Shown here: piece after piece, positions 45,655-56,935 of the stretch | Layout of the letters: each line of letters starts with the position of its first letter | Numbering within the stretch: position 1 is the stretch's first letter | Assembly (NCBI GenBank): GCA_947623455.1 | Contig: OX392532.1 | Location: forward strand, 51,401,058 to 51,465,057 | Origin: Mimachlamys varia | Taxonomy: Eukaryota > Mollusca > Bivalvia > Pectinida > Pectinidae | Direction of reading: 5' to 3' | DNA length: 64,000 nucleotides | Program-made: the position numbers and the translations under genes | The notes under the pieces: generated by a model | What the model was told of the DNA's origin: nothing | The model's database searches: none | What the model saw: the letters and a program-made list of their open reading frames with translations, nothing else

Positions 45655-45953
45655 CCATAATCATTATCATCACCACATCATCACCATCATCATCATCATC
45701 ATCCTCATCATCATCATCATAATCATCATCATCACCATAATCATCATCATCACCACATCATCATCATCACCACATCATCACCATCATCATCATCACAACA
45801 TCATCACCATAATCATCATCATCACCACATCATCATCGTCATCATCATCACCATAATCATCATCATCACCACATCATCACCATAATCATCATCATCACCA
45901 CATCATCATCGTCATCATCATCACCATAATCATCATCATCACCACATCATCAC

Positions 45954-46024
<71 letters not shown>

Positions 46025-46069
46025 CCACATCATCACCATCATCATCATCATCACCATCATCATCATCAG

Positions 46070-46101
<32 letters not shown>

Positions 46102-46129
46102 CCATAATCATCATCATCACCACATCATC

Positions 46130-46193
<64 letters not shown>

Positions 46194-46202
46194 CCACATC
46201 AC

Positions 46203-46245
<43 letters not shown>

Positions 46246-46261
46246 TTCATCATCCTCACCA

Positions 46262-46306
<45 letters not shown>

Positions 46307-46308
46307 GA

Positions 46309-46340
<32 letters not shown>

Positions 46341-46408
46341 CCACATCATCATCATCATCATTATTATCATCATCATCATCATCATCATCACAACATCATC
46401 ACCATCAC

Positions 46409-46440
<32 letters not shown>

Positions 46441-46480
46441 ACACATCATCATCATTATCATCACATGTCATCATCTTACA
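45473..46480. repeat. (CAT)n trinucleotide microsatellite, interrupted, about 1 kb
   Basis: Almost pure CATCAT... with CAC, AAT and GTC interruptions that themselves recur in blocks (CACCACATCATCACCATAAT). Similar sparse repeats continue to about 46.7 kb. ORFs of Ser/His/Met runs across it are artefacts. Confidence 0.97.
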
Positions 46481-47344
46481 TAACATCATCATCATCGTCA
46501 TCCATACATGTATCATCTTCATTATGACATGCATATATACAACGTATATAAACATCATTATCCCCACACATATCATCATCATCATAATCCTCATACCATG
46601 CTGTCATCATCAACTTCATTATTGTCAATATTGTGATCTGATCATGAGATCATTACCACTAAGATGATCATCATCACACTCATTACCATCATGACACCAT
46701 TAACTGTCATCATCATCATTATAATTGTCATGCTTACACACTACATTACACTCATACACAACACTCACACGAACATACAAAAAACTAAGATAAAAAAAAA
46801 CAAAAAAGGAAAGAGAAACACAGAAATGAGAGGGGGGAAAAGTAGAGAGAGGGAGAGAGAGGGGGACAGAAAGGGGGAGGGGGGAGTGGGGGGGGGAGAC
46901 TGGGCTAGGATCATATATTGATAAGAGAATGACCTAAATATTAAAGAGTTTGTGTGTAAATGTATATATTAAAAACAAAAACAAGCGATCAGGGGATGTT
47001 GAATAATCAAAAAATAAAAAAGGATCAGGGGGAACTAGCATGAAAGTCACAGTGATATACCTCCCTACCTACATTCAAAAGCAGTATAAAAAATATCAAT
47101 GTTATCTTACCTTAATTACCTTCACCAAATTCCAACAATTTTTTCCATTTTTTCCATTCTTTTTCAAACTTGTCTTGAGCAAAATCTCCGTGACTGTTGG
47201 CAATACATCTCTGAATAGCGTAATATTCTTTAATATATTTAACTAGGACATTAATGTTTAACATTTTATGGAGGCACCTTGTCTTGTATATATATTGTTT
47301 AATGATAATTAAGATAACATTATCAACTCTGTTGCATATCTGAA
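46481..47344. other. Low-complexity spacer and LINE 3' flank
   Basis: Contains decaying CAT repeats, a purine-rich tract (46780-46910, A-rich then AGGGGG-rich) and AT-rich sequence leading to the 3' end of the minus-strand LINE. T-rich tracts near 47130-47170 could represent a degraded tail on the minus strand. Confidence 0.45.
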
Positions 47345-47809
47345 TTACGTTGCGTGTAGATATTCCAAAAAAAAACTTATTTTATTAAATGAAAATGGAA
47401 TAAAAAGTGCTTCTAATAATATTTCAAAACTTTGCAAAAGCTGCTGTACTTCTATGTATTCCCACATGATATGAGTTATTGTTTCCGGTTCTGTATTACA
47501 AAGTGTACAGAGAGGACTAGACACTACCCCTATTTTAAACATGAAAGAATTTGTTGTCAAGATATGGTGGACTATTCTTAATTGAAACCATTGCAGTTTT
47601 GTATTCTGTGTCACTCTGAAAGGCGTTCTATAAATATCTACCCAATTAAGACAATTCCCATCAAATTTGTTTTTCCTACCAGTTGGGGTAGCATTATTTT
47701 TAACTAAAATGTCATAGAAGTCTTTTGTCCCCTTTATCTTTTTTAAAAAAGTTTCAACATTACTAGGTATAAAGGGGTACATTATTGCACTTCTATTAGA
47801 ATCATTCAT
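47345..47809 (-). pseudogene. LINE ORF2 C-terminal region (zf-RVT-like), frameshifted from RT
   Basis: 154 codons. It contains KLQWFQLRIVHHILTTNSF and then C-x2-C (CTLCNTEPETITHIMWEY), the pattern of the zinc-binding region that follows LINE reverse transcriptases (usual form C-x2-C...H...C). The last cysteine is replaced (WEY rather than WEC). It overlaps the RT frame by 8 bp, so a single frameshift near 47805 separated what is normally one polypeptide. Confidence 0.75.
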
Positions 47810-49226
47810 ACATGTAGATAAATATATTTTTTATTATGGATAGGACACCGTGATATTGAAGAAAATTTGTACGGTCAATTTGATATGCTTGAATGAATTC
47901 TTGAAAAGTATAAAAAGTTTGAGAGCCAACATCTTTAACTAAGTCATTTATTATAATCACCCCCTTATTGTACCATGATCTGTAAAATACAGATTTTCTA
48001 CCAATAATTAAACTTGTATTGTACCACAGCGGTGTTTTCCAAATACAGCTGTTTTTGATTTTTCTTACCTCATCTGTCTTATTGAATCTTGTCCATGCTT
48101 TAAAAACATCTATCCAAAAATTATTTTTACATTTATTTTGACACACTGAATTATATTCTTCTCCACAAGTTGAAAGCATGTGCATATCAGTATATAATTT
48201 CATGATAGATTGCCATTTACCTGACCTGTGATACAACCTCCTTATCCATCCAAGTTTTAATGAATCTATAAACGCTCTTGTATTTACCATTTTAAGCCCC
48301 CCGTCACAATATGTTTGAACTATAACATTTCTCTTGACTTTATCAACTTTACTATTCCATAAAAATCCAAAAAGTAATGAATTTAATTTAGTAAAAAAAT
48401 TTTCATCAGGATCTGGTAATGAAATAAATAAATGATTAAATTGAGGTATCATTAAGGACTTTATCAGAGATATTCTACCAATTGGAGTAAGAGATCTTCT
48501 GCTCCATGTCTTAATGAGATTCTTCAATTTAGTTAATTTCTTATCAAAATTCAGTTTTGGAATCTCATGTAGATTTACACTAAATTCTATTCCAAGAAGT
48601 GTAAATTTTGTCTTTCCCCATTGTAAATTTAAATCTGGTAAGAAAGTATCTCCACTATGACTTTTACTTCCAATCCAAACTACCTGTGTTTTATCAGTGT
48701 TAATTTTTAAACCTGATATTTTAGCAAAACTATTCAGCTCGTCTACATATTCTTTCAGAGATCTTTCCGTGCCATCCAATATAAGAGATGTATCATCGGC
48801 ATACTGGGAAATGAGAATAGGAGTATTACCAACATCTATACCCTTAATATATTTATTGTGTCTTATTCGTATACCTAGTATTTCTACACATACTAAGAAA
48901 ATATATGGAGATATTGGGTCACCTTTGCGACAGCCCCTTCTTACCTTAAGAAATGATGATAAATTATCCCCTTGATTAATAGCTGAAGTGATATTGGTAT
49001 GAAAAACTTTAACCCAATTTCTAATATCAAGACCAAAATTGAAAAAACTTAAAACTTTGTCAATAAAATGCCAAGACACCGAATCAAAAGCTTTTTCAAA
49101 ATCAATCATTAATAACATTCCTGGAATATTGTATTCACCAGCATACTGCATAATATCATATATTACTCTGGTATTCTCTCCTATGTATCTACCTGAAATA
49201 AATCCTGCCTGATCATCACTTATCTA
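47802..49226 (-). pseudogene. LINE reverse transcriptase domain
   Basis: Counting from the internal ATG at 49149-49151 (449 codons), motif A is at residues 16-23 (IDFEKAFD, catalytic D17), motif B at 71-85 (RRGCRKGDPISPYIF) and motif C YADD at 117-120. Thumb and connection follow (GRISLIKSLMIPQFNHLF). The frame is open further upstream, reading DDQAGFISGRYIGENTRVIY, which is the usual fingers segment, up to a stop at about 49224. The RT core therefore looks intact by sequence, but the element around it is broken. Function: cDNA synthesis by target-primed reverse transcription in the intact parent element. Confidence 0.85.
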
Positions 49227-49228
49227 GC

Positions 49229-49720
49229 CTAGCCTGTTTTACTGGAGTTTTTCTCCTCCATGTAAATCTTCTACAATCATGATGCAATTATCGTAATATA
49301 TCAATTAGCCCATAGTTTTCTATTAATTCTATAACTTTTTCTCTGGCATTTTTGTTGTAAATATTTACATAATTTCTATCATAATCTAACTCAGGATTCA
49401 CAACAAGATTAAAATCTCCACAAATAATATATTTATCATTTTCAAATTCATCTATTATGGCAGCTAGCATATCGTAAAAACTTGGAGTGTCTATATTTGG
49501 ACCATATAGTGTAATCAACGTAATACTTGAACCCTCTATTTCAATAAAAATACCATTCAAATCTTTCTTTTCCTTTTTTACCTTAACTTCGAAATTATTA
49601 TTGATCAGAATAGCTACACCTCTGGCATTAGACTTAAAAGAATTAAAATAGCAGTCAAAACCCCGCTCGTTTCTTATAATAAAGTTTGGATCAGTAGAAA
49701 GTCGGTGATATTTATTATAA
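49229..49720 (-). pseudogene. LINE APE-type endonuclease fragment
   Basis: Reading from about 49720 down: NERGFDCYFNSFKSNARGVA, then ILINNNFEV, ITLYGPNIDTPSFYDML, IICGDFNLVVNPELD (the GDFN motif of AP-endonuclease folds), YGLIDILR, a TAA stop at 49288-49290, then in the same frame HHDCRRFTWRRKTPVKQARL. The N-terminal catalytic motifs are missing. The QARLD motif is followed at once by RT sequence, so several hundred codons have been lost. Confidence 0.8.
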
Positions 49721-49725
49721 CGTTA

Positions 49726-50179
49726 ATACATCGTTGAGGCATCTGCTGCAGTCATAGACCTGTTTGATTGCCAACATAAGCATTCCTGTGTAAATAAAAA
49801 ATATGTTACATTGTTTCAACTGCCAAGATATTTCAGTCGTCATTAAGGCAAAACAAAAGCAGTAAATCAAGCAAACATTTTAATATAAGCCATGTGAATA
49901 TACCTTAATGATATGCTTTAAGATTTCCTTTTTCATCAGTAATAACTCACAAAAATATTTCAACAGAATACGATCTTTTGCAAAGTTCACTCAAAATAGC
50001 AATAGAGGTTTTAGCACGCACTAACAATAATTTAACGAGTCAAGAATTAAGTTTAACATGAACGACACACCCGAAATAATCCGGAAGCTAGTGCTAATAA
50101 TATATAAAGAAAACCCGTCTGAAACAGAGAAACAGGAAACCCCCTAATGTCATCATATAGTCACATAGGTTTGTCAACA
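49726..50179. other. Spacer without recognisable genes
   Basis: AT-rich; no ORF, domain or repeat identified. Confidence 0.45.
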
Positions 50180-51745
50180 ACACAATGGTTAGGACCACTC
50201 CTTTACATGTACTGTACATACATGTGTATTTGGTGTTAGGACAACTCCTTTACATGTAATGTACATACATGTGTATTTGGTGTTAGGACCACTCCTTTAC
50301 ATGTACTGTACATACATGTGTATTTGGTGTTAGGACCACTCCTTTACATGTACTGTACATACATGTGTATTTGGTGTTAGGACCACTCCTTTAGATGTAC
50401 TGTACATACATGTGTATTTGGTGTTAGGACAACTCCTTTACATGTACTGTACATACATGTGTATTTGGTGCTAGGACCACTCCTTTACATGTACTGTACA
50501 TACATGTGTATTTGGTGTTAGGAACACTCCTTTACATGTACTGTACATACATGTGTATTTGGTGTTAGGACAACTCCTTTACATGTACTGTACATACATG
50601 TGTATTTGGTGTAAGGACCACTCCTTTACATGTACTGTACATACGTGTGTATTTGGTGTTAGGACAACTCCTTTACATGTACTGTACATACGTGTGTATT
50701 TGGTGTTAGGACCCCTCCTTTACATGTACTGTACATACGTGTGTATTTGGTTTTAGGACCCCTCCTTTACATGTACTGTACATACATGTGTATTTGGTGT
50801 TAGGACAACTCCTTTACATGTACTGTACATACATGTGTATTTGGTGTTAGGACCACTCCTTTACATGTACTGTACATACATGTGTATTTGGTGTTAGGAC
50901 AACTCCTTAACATGTACTGTACATACATGTGTATTTGGTGTTAGGACCACTCCTTTGCATGTACTGTACATACATGTGTATTCGGTGTTAGGACCACTCC
51001 TTTACATGTACTGTACATACATGTGTATTCGGTGTTTGGACAGCTCCTTTACATGTACTGTACAAACATGTGTATTCGGTGTTAGGACAACTCCTTTACA
51101 TGTACTGTACATACATGTGTATTTGGTGTTAGGACCACTCCTTTACATGTACTGTACATACGTGTGTATTCGGTGTAAGGACCAATCCTTTACATGTACT
51201 GTACATACATGTGTATTTGGTGTTAGGACAACTCCTTTACATGTACTGTACATACATGTGTATTTGGTGTTAGGACCACTCCTTTACATGTACTGTACAT
51301 ACATGTGTATTTGGTGTTAGGACCACTCCTTTACATGTACTGTACATACGTGTGTATTCGGTGTAAGGACCAATCCTTTACATGTACTGTACATACATGT
51401 GTATTTGGTGTTAGGACAACTCCTTTACATGTACTGTACATACATGTGTATTTGGTGTTAGGACCACTCCTTTACATGTACTGTACATACATGTGTATTT
51501 GGTGTTAGGACCACTCCTTTACATGTACTGTACATACATGTGTATTTGGTGTTAGGACCACTCCTTTACATGTACTGTACATACATGTGTATTTGGTGTT
51601 AGGACCACTCCTTTACATGTACTGTACATACGTGTGTATTTGGTGTTAGGACCACTCCTTTACATGTACTGTACATACATGTGTATTTGGTGTTAGGACA
51701 ACTCCTTTACATGTACTGTACATACATGTGTATTTGGTGTCTGTG
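50180..51745. repeat. 47-bp minisatellite (about 33 units)
   Basis: The unit is GGTGTTAGGACCACTCCTTT, then ACATGTACTGTACATACATG, then TGTATTT. Each unit contains the perfect palindrome ATGTAC-T-GTACAT. The array is highly homogeneous. ORFs across it (MYCTYMCIWC-type) are artefacts of three-unit (141-bp) periodicity. Confidence 0.96.
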
Positions 51746-53719
51746 TGCTATCGAGAGTGTTAGTATTCTGTCAAATAATCTGTTTTAACGTTTAACGCCT
51801 TTTAGTATGCAGTAGAATCAGGATACATTAAAATAAAACGTTACTCAACCGACCACTTCATCCGGAATTAACGTGATTCTTTTAATCAATGCTGTGCGAG
51901 GTGGGAATTTTACGGAAACCTATTAGGACCAATAGAAAAAAGATAATTTATTGTCACAAGAAAATGAATAAATTTCTTTCTCATAATTACGAGTTTTTTT
52001 CTCGTTATAACGAGTTACTTTCTCGTAATAACGAGTCAAACTCTATAGCCAGAAGTGGCACAATCTAGAAAGTCACACACTATTACGGAGGTCGCACTTC
52101 AACAAGATATATATTAGGTATCGTGTCACACTCTCAAACGAGAGGGTCACACTCTATAACACGAGGCTTATATTAGGTATCGGGTCACACTCTACAATGG
52201 GAGGATCATGTTTTGATATGTTAAAAGTACGATATGGGTTAACAACGGAGGGGGTGGGGGTTGGATACCACTTAACAACGTAAATTATATATTACATGTA
52301 GGTGTTGGGTCGCACTCTAAAATGAGGTAGATACACGGTACTTTCTATAAAAAAGGCACATCCGAGATTGGAATGTAATTGTTAGAGGTATAATCCCAAC
52401 AAATTCCTTTCAAAGCGTTTAACACGAAATTAAAACACAACGAAAATAAATGCTTTTACAGTAGATCCTGATCACATTATTGAACGGGGGACGTAGATTG
52501 GTAAAAATAGTACCCAATTGACAGCGGGATACAGGAAAGTGGGTGTTCCTGCTACCCTCTTGTAAACACGCACAATGCATTATATGAATATGTGTTCCCC
52601 ACTCCTCAACCACTAACATCAAATCCATTGTTTCATTCTCTCAGTATTAAAATACACTGCTTATGTTATCATCTAAATTTCGTTTGAAAACACCTGAGTA
52701 ATGTTACAGGTACAGTATAAGGTAGCTCAATTTCAATGATGAAATCAACATGTAAAACATTTGTTATGTTATTAAGGATAAAGATTCTAAAACTTTTGAA
52801 ACAAATTATTTTACTATATGATGATAATTGTCATCAAGTAGAAATGGCTTCCTCAAGAAAATGAGCAAACCGTGCTGTAAACCAATGGCTAACTTATACC
52901 CCCATTCCCCCAACCTTTACAATAGAAACTTTTATAAGGCAATGCTTATGACGAACACATTTGTATATACAGATACAATTACACCTTAACCCTAGCATTC
53001 CCGTTTAGTTTCATTGAAATTAGTTCACGGGTTTAGGAGTAGTTTTCCAGACACAATTTCAAAATAAGATCCTGTTTGTAGTGACATGGTTACCATAGCG
53101 ATCACAAATCTGCATGAAATAAATTGCATGTATATGTACACATGGTTCCTAACATTTCCACAAGAATTTGAATATTGTGGCCTGGTTACAATTGTACTAT
53201 GGCAACCAAAATTCTCCAGCAAAATACTCTGCCCTGCTTACACATAGTCCCTAACATCCCTGTGTAGTTTCACTTGCATCGGTTCGCAGGTTTATAAGGA
53301 GTTGTCTGGACAATATTTTCCCCATAAAAAGGCAGTAATGTGACCTGTTTACTATGTCAACCAACATTCCAACCTGATATAGATTACCCACATCTAAACT
53401 GAATAAGGATTATTGAACCAAGTTTCGTTTAAAGTTCCCTCAGTAGTTTAGGATGAGTAGCCGGTTAAATATTTCCTTGGGGCCCCATCCTGGTCCTTCG
53501 GGTAGGGGCAGGAATCCAAATTTTACAAATCTGTATTCTGGTTAACCAAGGATTATTTTTATACATATCAGAAAAATCCGATCGTCATAATCAATGAGAA
53601 TACCCACTTGATATGTATATGTAGTATTTCGATAAAGGCTACCATAGAGGGGCATTTTTATCGGAAACTGATCTAAACCCCACAAAAATGTAACATTACT
53701 CTTAACACTTAAGGTCCAA
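51746..53719. other. Spacer with small palindromes and old dispersed repeats
   Basis: A perfect palindrome CTCGTTATAACGAG lies at 52001-52014, followed by CTCGTAATAACGAG, a motif that occurs in small inverted-repeat elements. At 52.98-53.48 kb a phrase of the type GTTTCATTGAAATTAGTTCA / GGTTTAGGAGTAGTT recurs about three times in diverged form. No gene recognised. Confidence 0.45.
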
Positions 53720-54405
53720 ACTAGCTGTAAAAATAAATAAGAGAATACCGAAGCGTCAACATAATCATAATCCAAACTCAAAATCGATTAAACCAGGGGC
53801 AAAATTTGAACAAAGGAAAGATTCACATGGAGACCCTTGCAAAAGTACAAGAGAATAAGACCAGGTGTTCCGGAGGAGTAGGCGTCTTCTGCTTCATCGA
53901 CGACACCCGGCATGTAAATCTTTGTCACATCCAAGTAAACATCAAGTTCTCAAAATGAGAACCGAGTATCATTGTCAATCTCAACAAGTAAACAAGCTAA
54001 TGAGTATACTCAAAAACGTCCATCTTCATATCGCTTATAGATACAGAATATATTTCTCAATGAGACAAAGATGGCGACCATAAAACTTGCCCATAGTTCT
54101 GATCAACCTGCACCTCTCGAATCCTTGTGTTGTTAGTTTGTTTGTCAGCAGTCGACATAGATCACAAAAATCCCGATATTTCGAGCAAGCCCTGCAATAC
54201 CGAATCAACTGCGACATGTAAACACCATAGGTTGGAGAAGCAGGGATGTTACTATCAAGAAATGGAAAGTTAACGATCGGAAAATTGAAATCATCACGTT
54301 AATCGTATAGCTTAGTAGTAAGCTGTCCATGCTGGTCGTCGTTTAAGTAGAGATCGAGGTAAGCAGAGTCTGTTGTGTCCTTTATTTCAAGTTCAGAAGG
54401 GTAAC
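53720..54405 (-). mobile_element. Penelope-like reverse-transcriptase element, copy 3
   Basis: Close to copy 1 (1133-1790). The RT frame is broken: the plus strand reads CACGTTAATCG where copy 1 has CACGTTTATCG, creating a TAA stop on the minus strand. Its 60-codon open segment (54035-54217) shows SQLIRYCRACSKYRDF and GKFYGRHLCLIEKY. The 3' region includes one 31-nt unit. It is 5'-truncated near 54405, just before the start of the gene-proximal block shared with paralogue 3. Confidence 0.75.
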
Positions 54406-54878
54406 AAATTCCCAGATCCCTGTGCTCTGGTACTATTCCTCATTATTTCTGACCTCAATGACATTCAACATGTTGTTTCTAACAAAAAACAACTGAAAAT
54501 TGCATTTTTAATTTAATTTTTAATATTATGTAATAAACTATGATGTAACATACATTATGATAATATTTAGCAGAAACTCAATCATGATTGCTTAAAAGAT
54601 ATGATAAATTTAACAAATGCACCTAACGATTTAGCCTATTGTGTAACGTATATTTTGATAAAACCGAGAAGGGACTGATTGATTAAGCATGAAAAAAATA
54701 CTAAAAAAAAAACAAAACATGTCTGTATACTTGAAATGTAAGCATTGTCAAAATATGATAATAGTTATATGTCATTTGCGAGGTTGACATGTTGGATAGA
54801 TACATTATATACATTTCTGTGGTCACCATGATTTAATGATGTCAGTTTTTGTTTACTTTGAGCTGTCCTCTCACTTGT
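54406..54878. other. 3' flank of paralogue 4
   Basis: 54525-54878 is almost identical to 41018-41373 beside paralogue 3. 54406-54524 does not match it, so a duplication or conversion boundary lies near 54525. Confidence 0.7.
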
Positions 54879-56534
54879 TTATAGTTCCATCACATGTACT
54901 GTACCATCAATACATCCAATCCAGACATGTCCATACCTGTCTACACACACAGCCAGTGGTCTTCTTACTTCGTGTTTCTTGTCCAGGAGACACTTGGCCT
55001 TTCTCTCATTCCCCGAGAGGACGTATACCTGGTCTGTGTTACCGTCTGGTACAAACACTCTGTCATATCTATCACGTGCTATATCACATTGTGTCGCCTT
55101 CTTTATCTTCTGATCATTGTCCAGTTCACCATTCCACTTCTGTATGACCTGATCAGATTTGTTGATGACAATGACTTCTGTACAATTTAACCATTCCGGA
55201 CCAGTGGTGACAGCTATATCTCCTGTCGTCAAACATACAACACTCAGCCCCTCACCTCCACACGAGATTTGTCTGATCCTCTCCCCGAACATGTTCAGTA
55301 CCTGTATTGTTGTAGTGTTGGTAGTAACGAACACCTCGTCACTGTCACTGACACTGATACCCCGGGCTTTTAACGGACTGGTGTCAGTAAATCTGGTCAC
55401 TCGTCTGTCGTTGGTTAGTTTGTGTATCAGAAGTGATCTACCAAAGCATGTGATCAGTAGTTCTTCTGTGTTGGTCATTGTCAGACACCACGGGTTAAAG
55501 TCAAGCTTGACAGACTCTGTGACTTTGCCTTTCTTGTTGACTTTGATCAATTCTGTAGAATCACGTACTGTCATCCATACGTGTGTGTCGTCAACAGGAC
55601 ATATTGAAATGATATGGTTATGCTGAGGTACTTGGAATGTAGAAATCTGACGAACCTGTTTACTGTCAACTTCTTTCCTCTCATGTCCCATGTCTTTATT
55701 CTTCAATTTGCTGACCTTGAGTGTCCCAATCATTGTCCTCAAATGATCTCGGTTAAGTTTTCCAGGCACCAAGTGAGGTGGACTAGGTAACACGGTCTTT
55801 GTAGTAACATCATACAGCGGAACGGTGGTTCTCAGTCTCCCCGTCAGCTTAAGCAAGGATGTAATAGACGTCTTGTCTGTGTTCTGCTCTACATCTCTGA
55901 TAAGTTGTTTGATATCTTTGATATTTTGTTCGTAAGATTTGCAGTCTTGTTTATTTTTTTCTTTTTCTTCCTTCACCAAGGACGACAACTCTTCCGAGAT
56001 GGAGTCGGCTATTGAATCAATCTCGGTTTTCAGTTTCAGTCTCTGGGTTTGTAAAGTTTGTTGGATATCATCTACAGTCTCTTTGAAGGATTTGCTCTTT
56101 TCATGGCGTTTTGATAGTTTGTCATCAAACTGCTGTAATTTGAATTTCAATGTTTGTAATTGATCTTGCATGTAACGTTTTTGTGAGCCGATTTCCTCTT
56201 CAATAGTTTTGAAAGCGTGGTGTTTATGTTTCTCGGCAAAACACATGGCACAAATGACGACGTCACATTCACTACAGTACAAGTCACATGTCTTACCTCG
56301 ATGTGTCTTGCATACCTCTGTGAGTACGACTTCTCCGAGTTTGTTCGCCGCCTTTATTGGTACGACGTCATCATTTCGCGTCTTTCTGACGCGTTTATGC
56401 CCGTCCTTACATTTGTCACACAAAGCCTCCTGACAGTCATTACAGTACCAGTTAACGTCCTGTATACTTTCACAAAACGCGCATGTGTCCGGCACGTGTA
56501 CCTGGGCACGTCGGATGAATGACTTACTCGCCAT
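54879..56534 (-). CDS. TRIM-like B-box/coiled-coil/NHL-propeller protein, paralogue 4 (551 aa), mosaic
   Basis: A single-exon ORF with an ATG at 56532-56534. Both B-boxes have complete ligands (B-box 1 at 18-46, B-box 2 at 75-106). The first 85 or so residues and the 5' flank follow paralogue 2 (CAFCESIQ, KRVRKTRNDD), while from ECDVVICAMCFAEKHKHH onward and into the 3' flank it follows paralogue 3. This suggests a recombinant with a breakpoint near 56262-56300. The coiled coil (about 109-220) is conserved. Propeller loops read RDS in blade 1, FGRSL in blade 2, GPEWLNC in blade 4, GNTDQ in blade 5 and IDGT in blade 6. Residues 5-6 are SF rather than LS. No RING. The function is inferred from the family as a cytoplasmic scaffold or recognition protein. 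Confidence 0.95.
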   Translation of the reverse strand: MASKSFIRRAQVHVPDTCAFCESIQDVNWYCNDCQEALCDKCKDGHKRVRKTRNDDVVPIKAANKLGEVVLTEVCKTHRGKTCDLYCSECDVVICAMCFAEKHKHHAFKTIEEEIGSQKRYMQDQLQTLKFKLQQFDDKLSKRHEKSKSFKETVDDIQQTLQTQRLKLKTEIDSIADSISEELSSLVKEEKEKNKQDCKSYEQNIKDIKQLIRDVEQNTDKTSITSLLKLTGRLRTTVPLYDVTTKTVLPSPPHLVPGKLNRDHLRTMIGTLKVSKLKNKDMGHERKEVDSKQVRQISTFQVPQHNHIISICPVDDTHVWMTVRDSTELIKVNKKGKVTESVKLDFNPWCLTMTNTEELLITCFGRSLLIHKLTNDRRVTRFTDTSPLKARGISVSDSDEVFVTTNTTTIQVLNMFGERIRQISCGGEGLSVVCLTTGDIAVTTGPEWLNCTEVIVINKSDQVIQKWNGELDNDQKIKKATQCDIARDRYDRVFVPDGNTDQVYVLSGNERKAKCLLDKKHEVRRPLAVCVDRYGHVWIGCIDGTVHVMEL

Positions 56535-56890
56535 TCCTTCTAACTTCTAAATCAATCCTGTAAAACAAGCCGTATCTTACAAACCGCAATTTGCATTTGT
56601 TCTGAATTAAACTTCCTTCTTCAAGTGATCTTTTTGCCGTGTGGATCACGTGTGTCTGGTGTATTGATTAGACGGGATAATAAAAGCCTGCACCAGGTAC
56701 ATATCTCAAACGCAGTGTACTGTGACGTTGATAGCATGCTACCCGCGGTGGTGTGTATACACATACATGATAGTAAAGTCATATATTTGAATGCGTACGC
56801 GTTACGTAAGAATACAGTCTGTTTGTATTTTCATGAAGAAAATCGATATCTAAAACTCAATATATTTAGTTAAACGTATATTTACTAATT
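56535..56890 (-). promoter_or_regulatory. Conserved 5' flank of paralogue 4
   Basis: An E-box CACGTG at 56647-56652 (113 bp upstream of the ATG) and TGACGT at 56723-56728 within CTGTGACGTTGATAGCA. Spacing and order match paralogue 2 almost exactly. The match to the GATA-type site is weaker (GTATTGATTAGACG). Confidence 0.6.
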
Positions 56891-56935
56891 GATATAAACG
56901 CGTGCAATAAAGTTGACATTGTTTTATTGAAATCA

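Larger units (their letters stand above)
47345..49725 (-). mobile_element. Non-LTR retrotransposon (L1/Tx1-type LINE), internally deleted and inactivated
   Basis: Minus-strand order: the C-terminal half of an APE-type endonuclease (49229-49720), then directly a reverse transcriptase (47802-49226), then a C-terminal zinc-knuckle-like region (47345-47809). The endonuclease carries a nonsense codon, the endonuclease-to-RT linker is missing, and a frameshift separates RT from the C-terminus. There is no ORF1 in the window and the copy is 5'-truncated. Confidence 0.85.

Noticed and set aside
45473..46667. Histidine/serine- or methionine-rich proteins across the CAT repeat
   Set aside because: Pure trinucleotide repeat translation; no flanking coding sequence.
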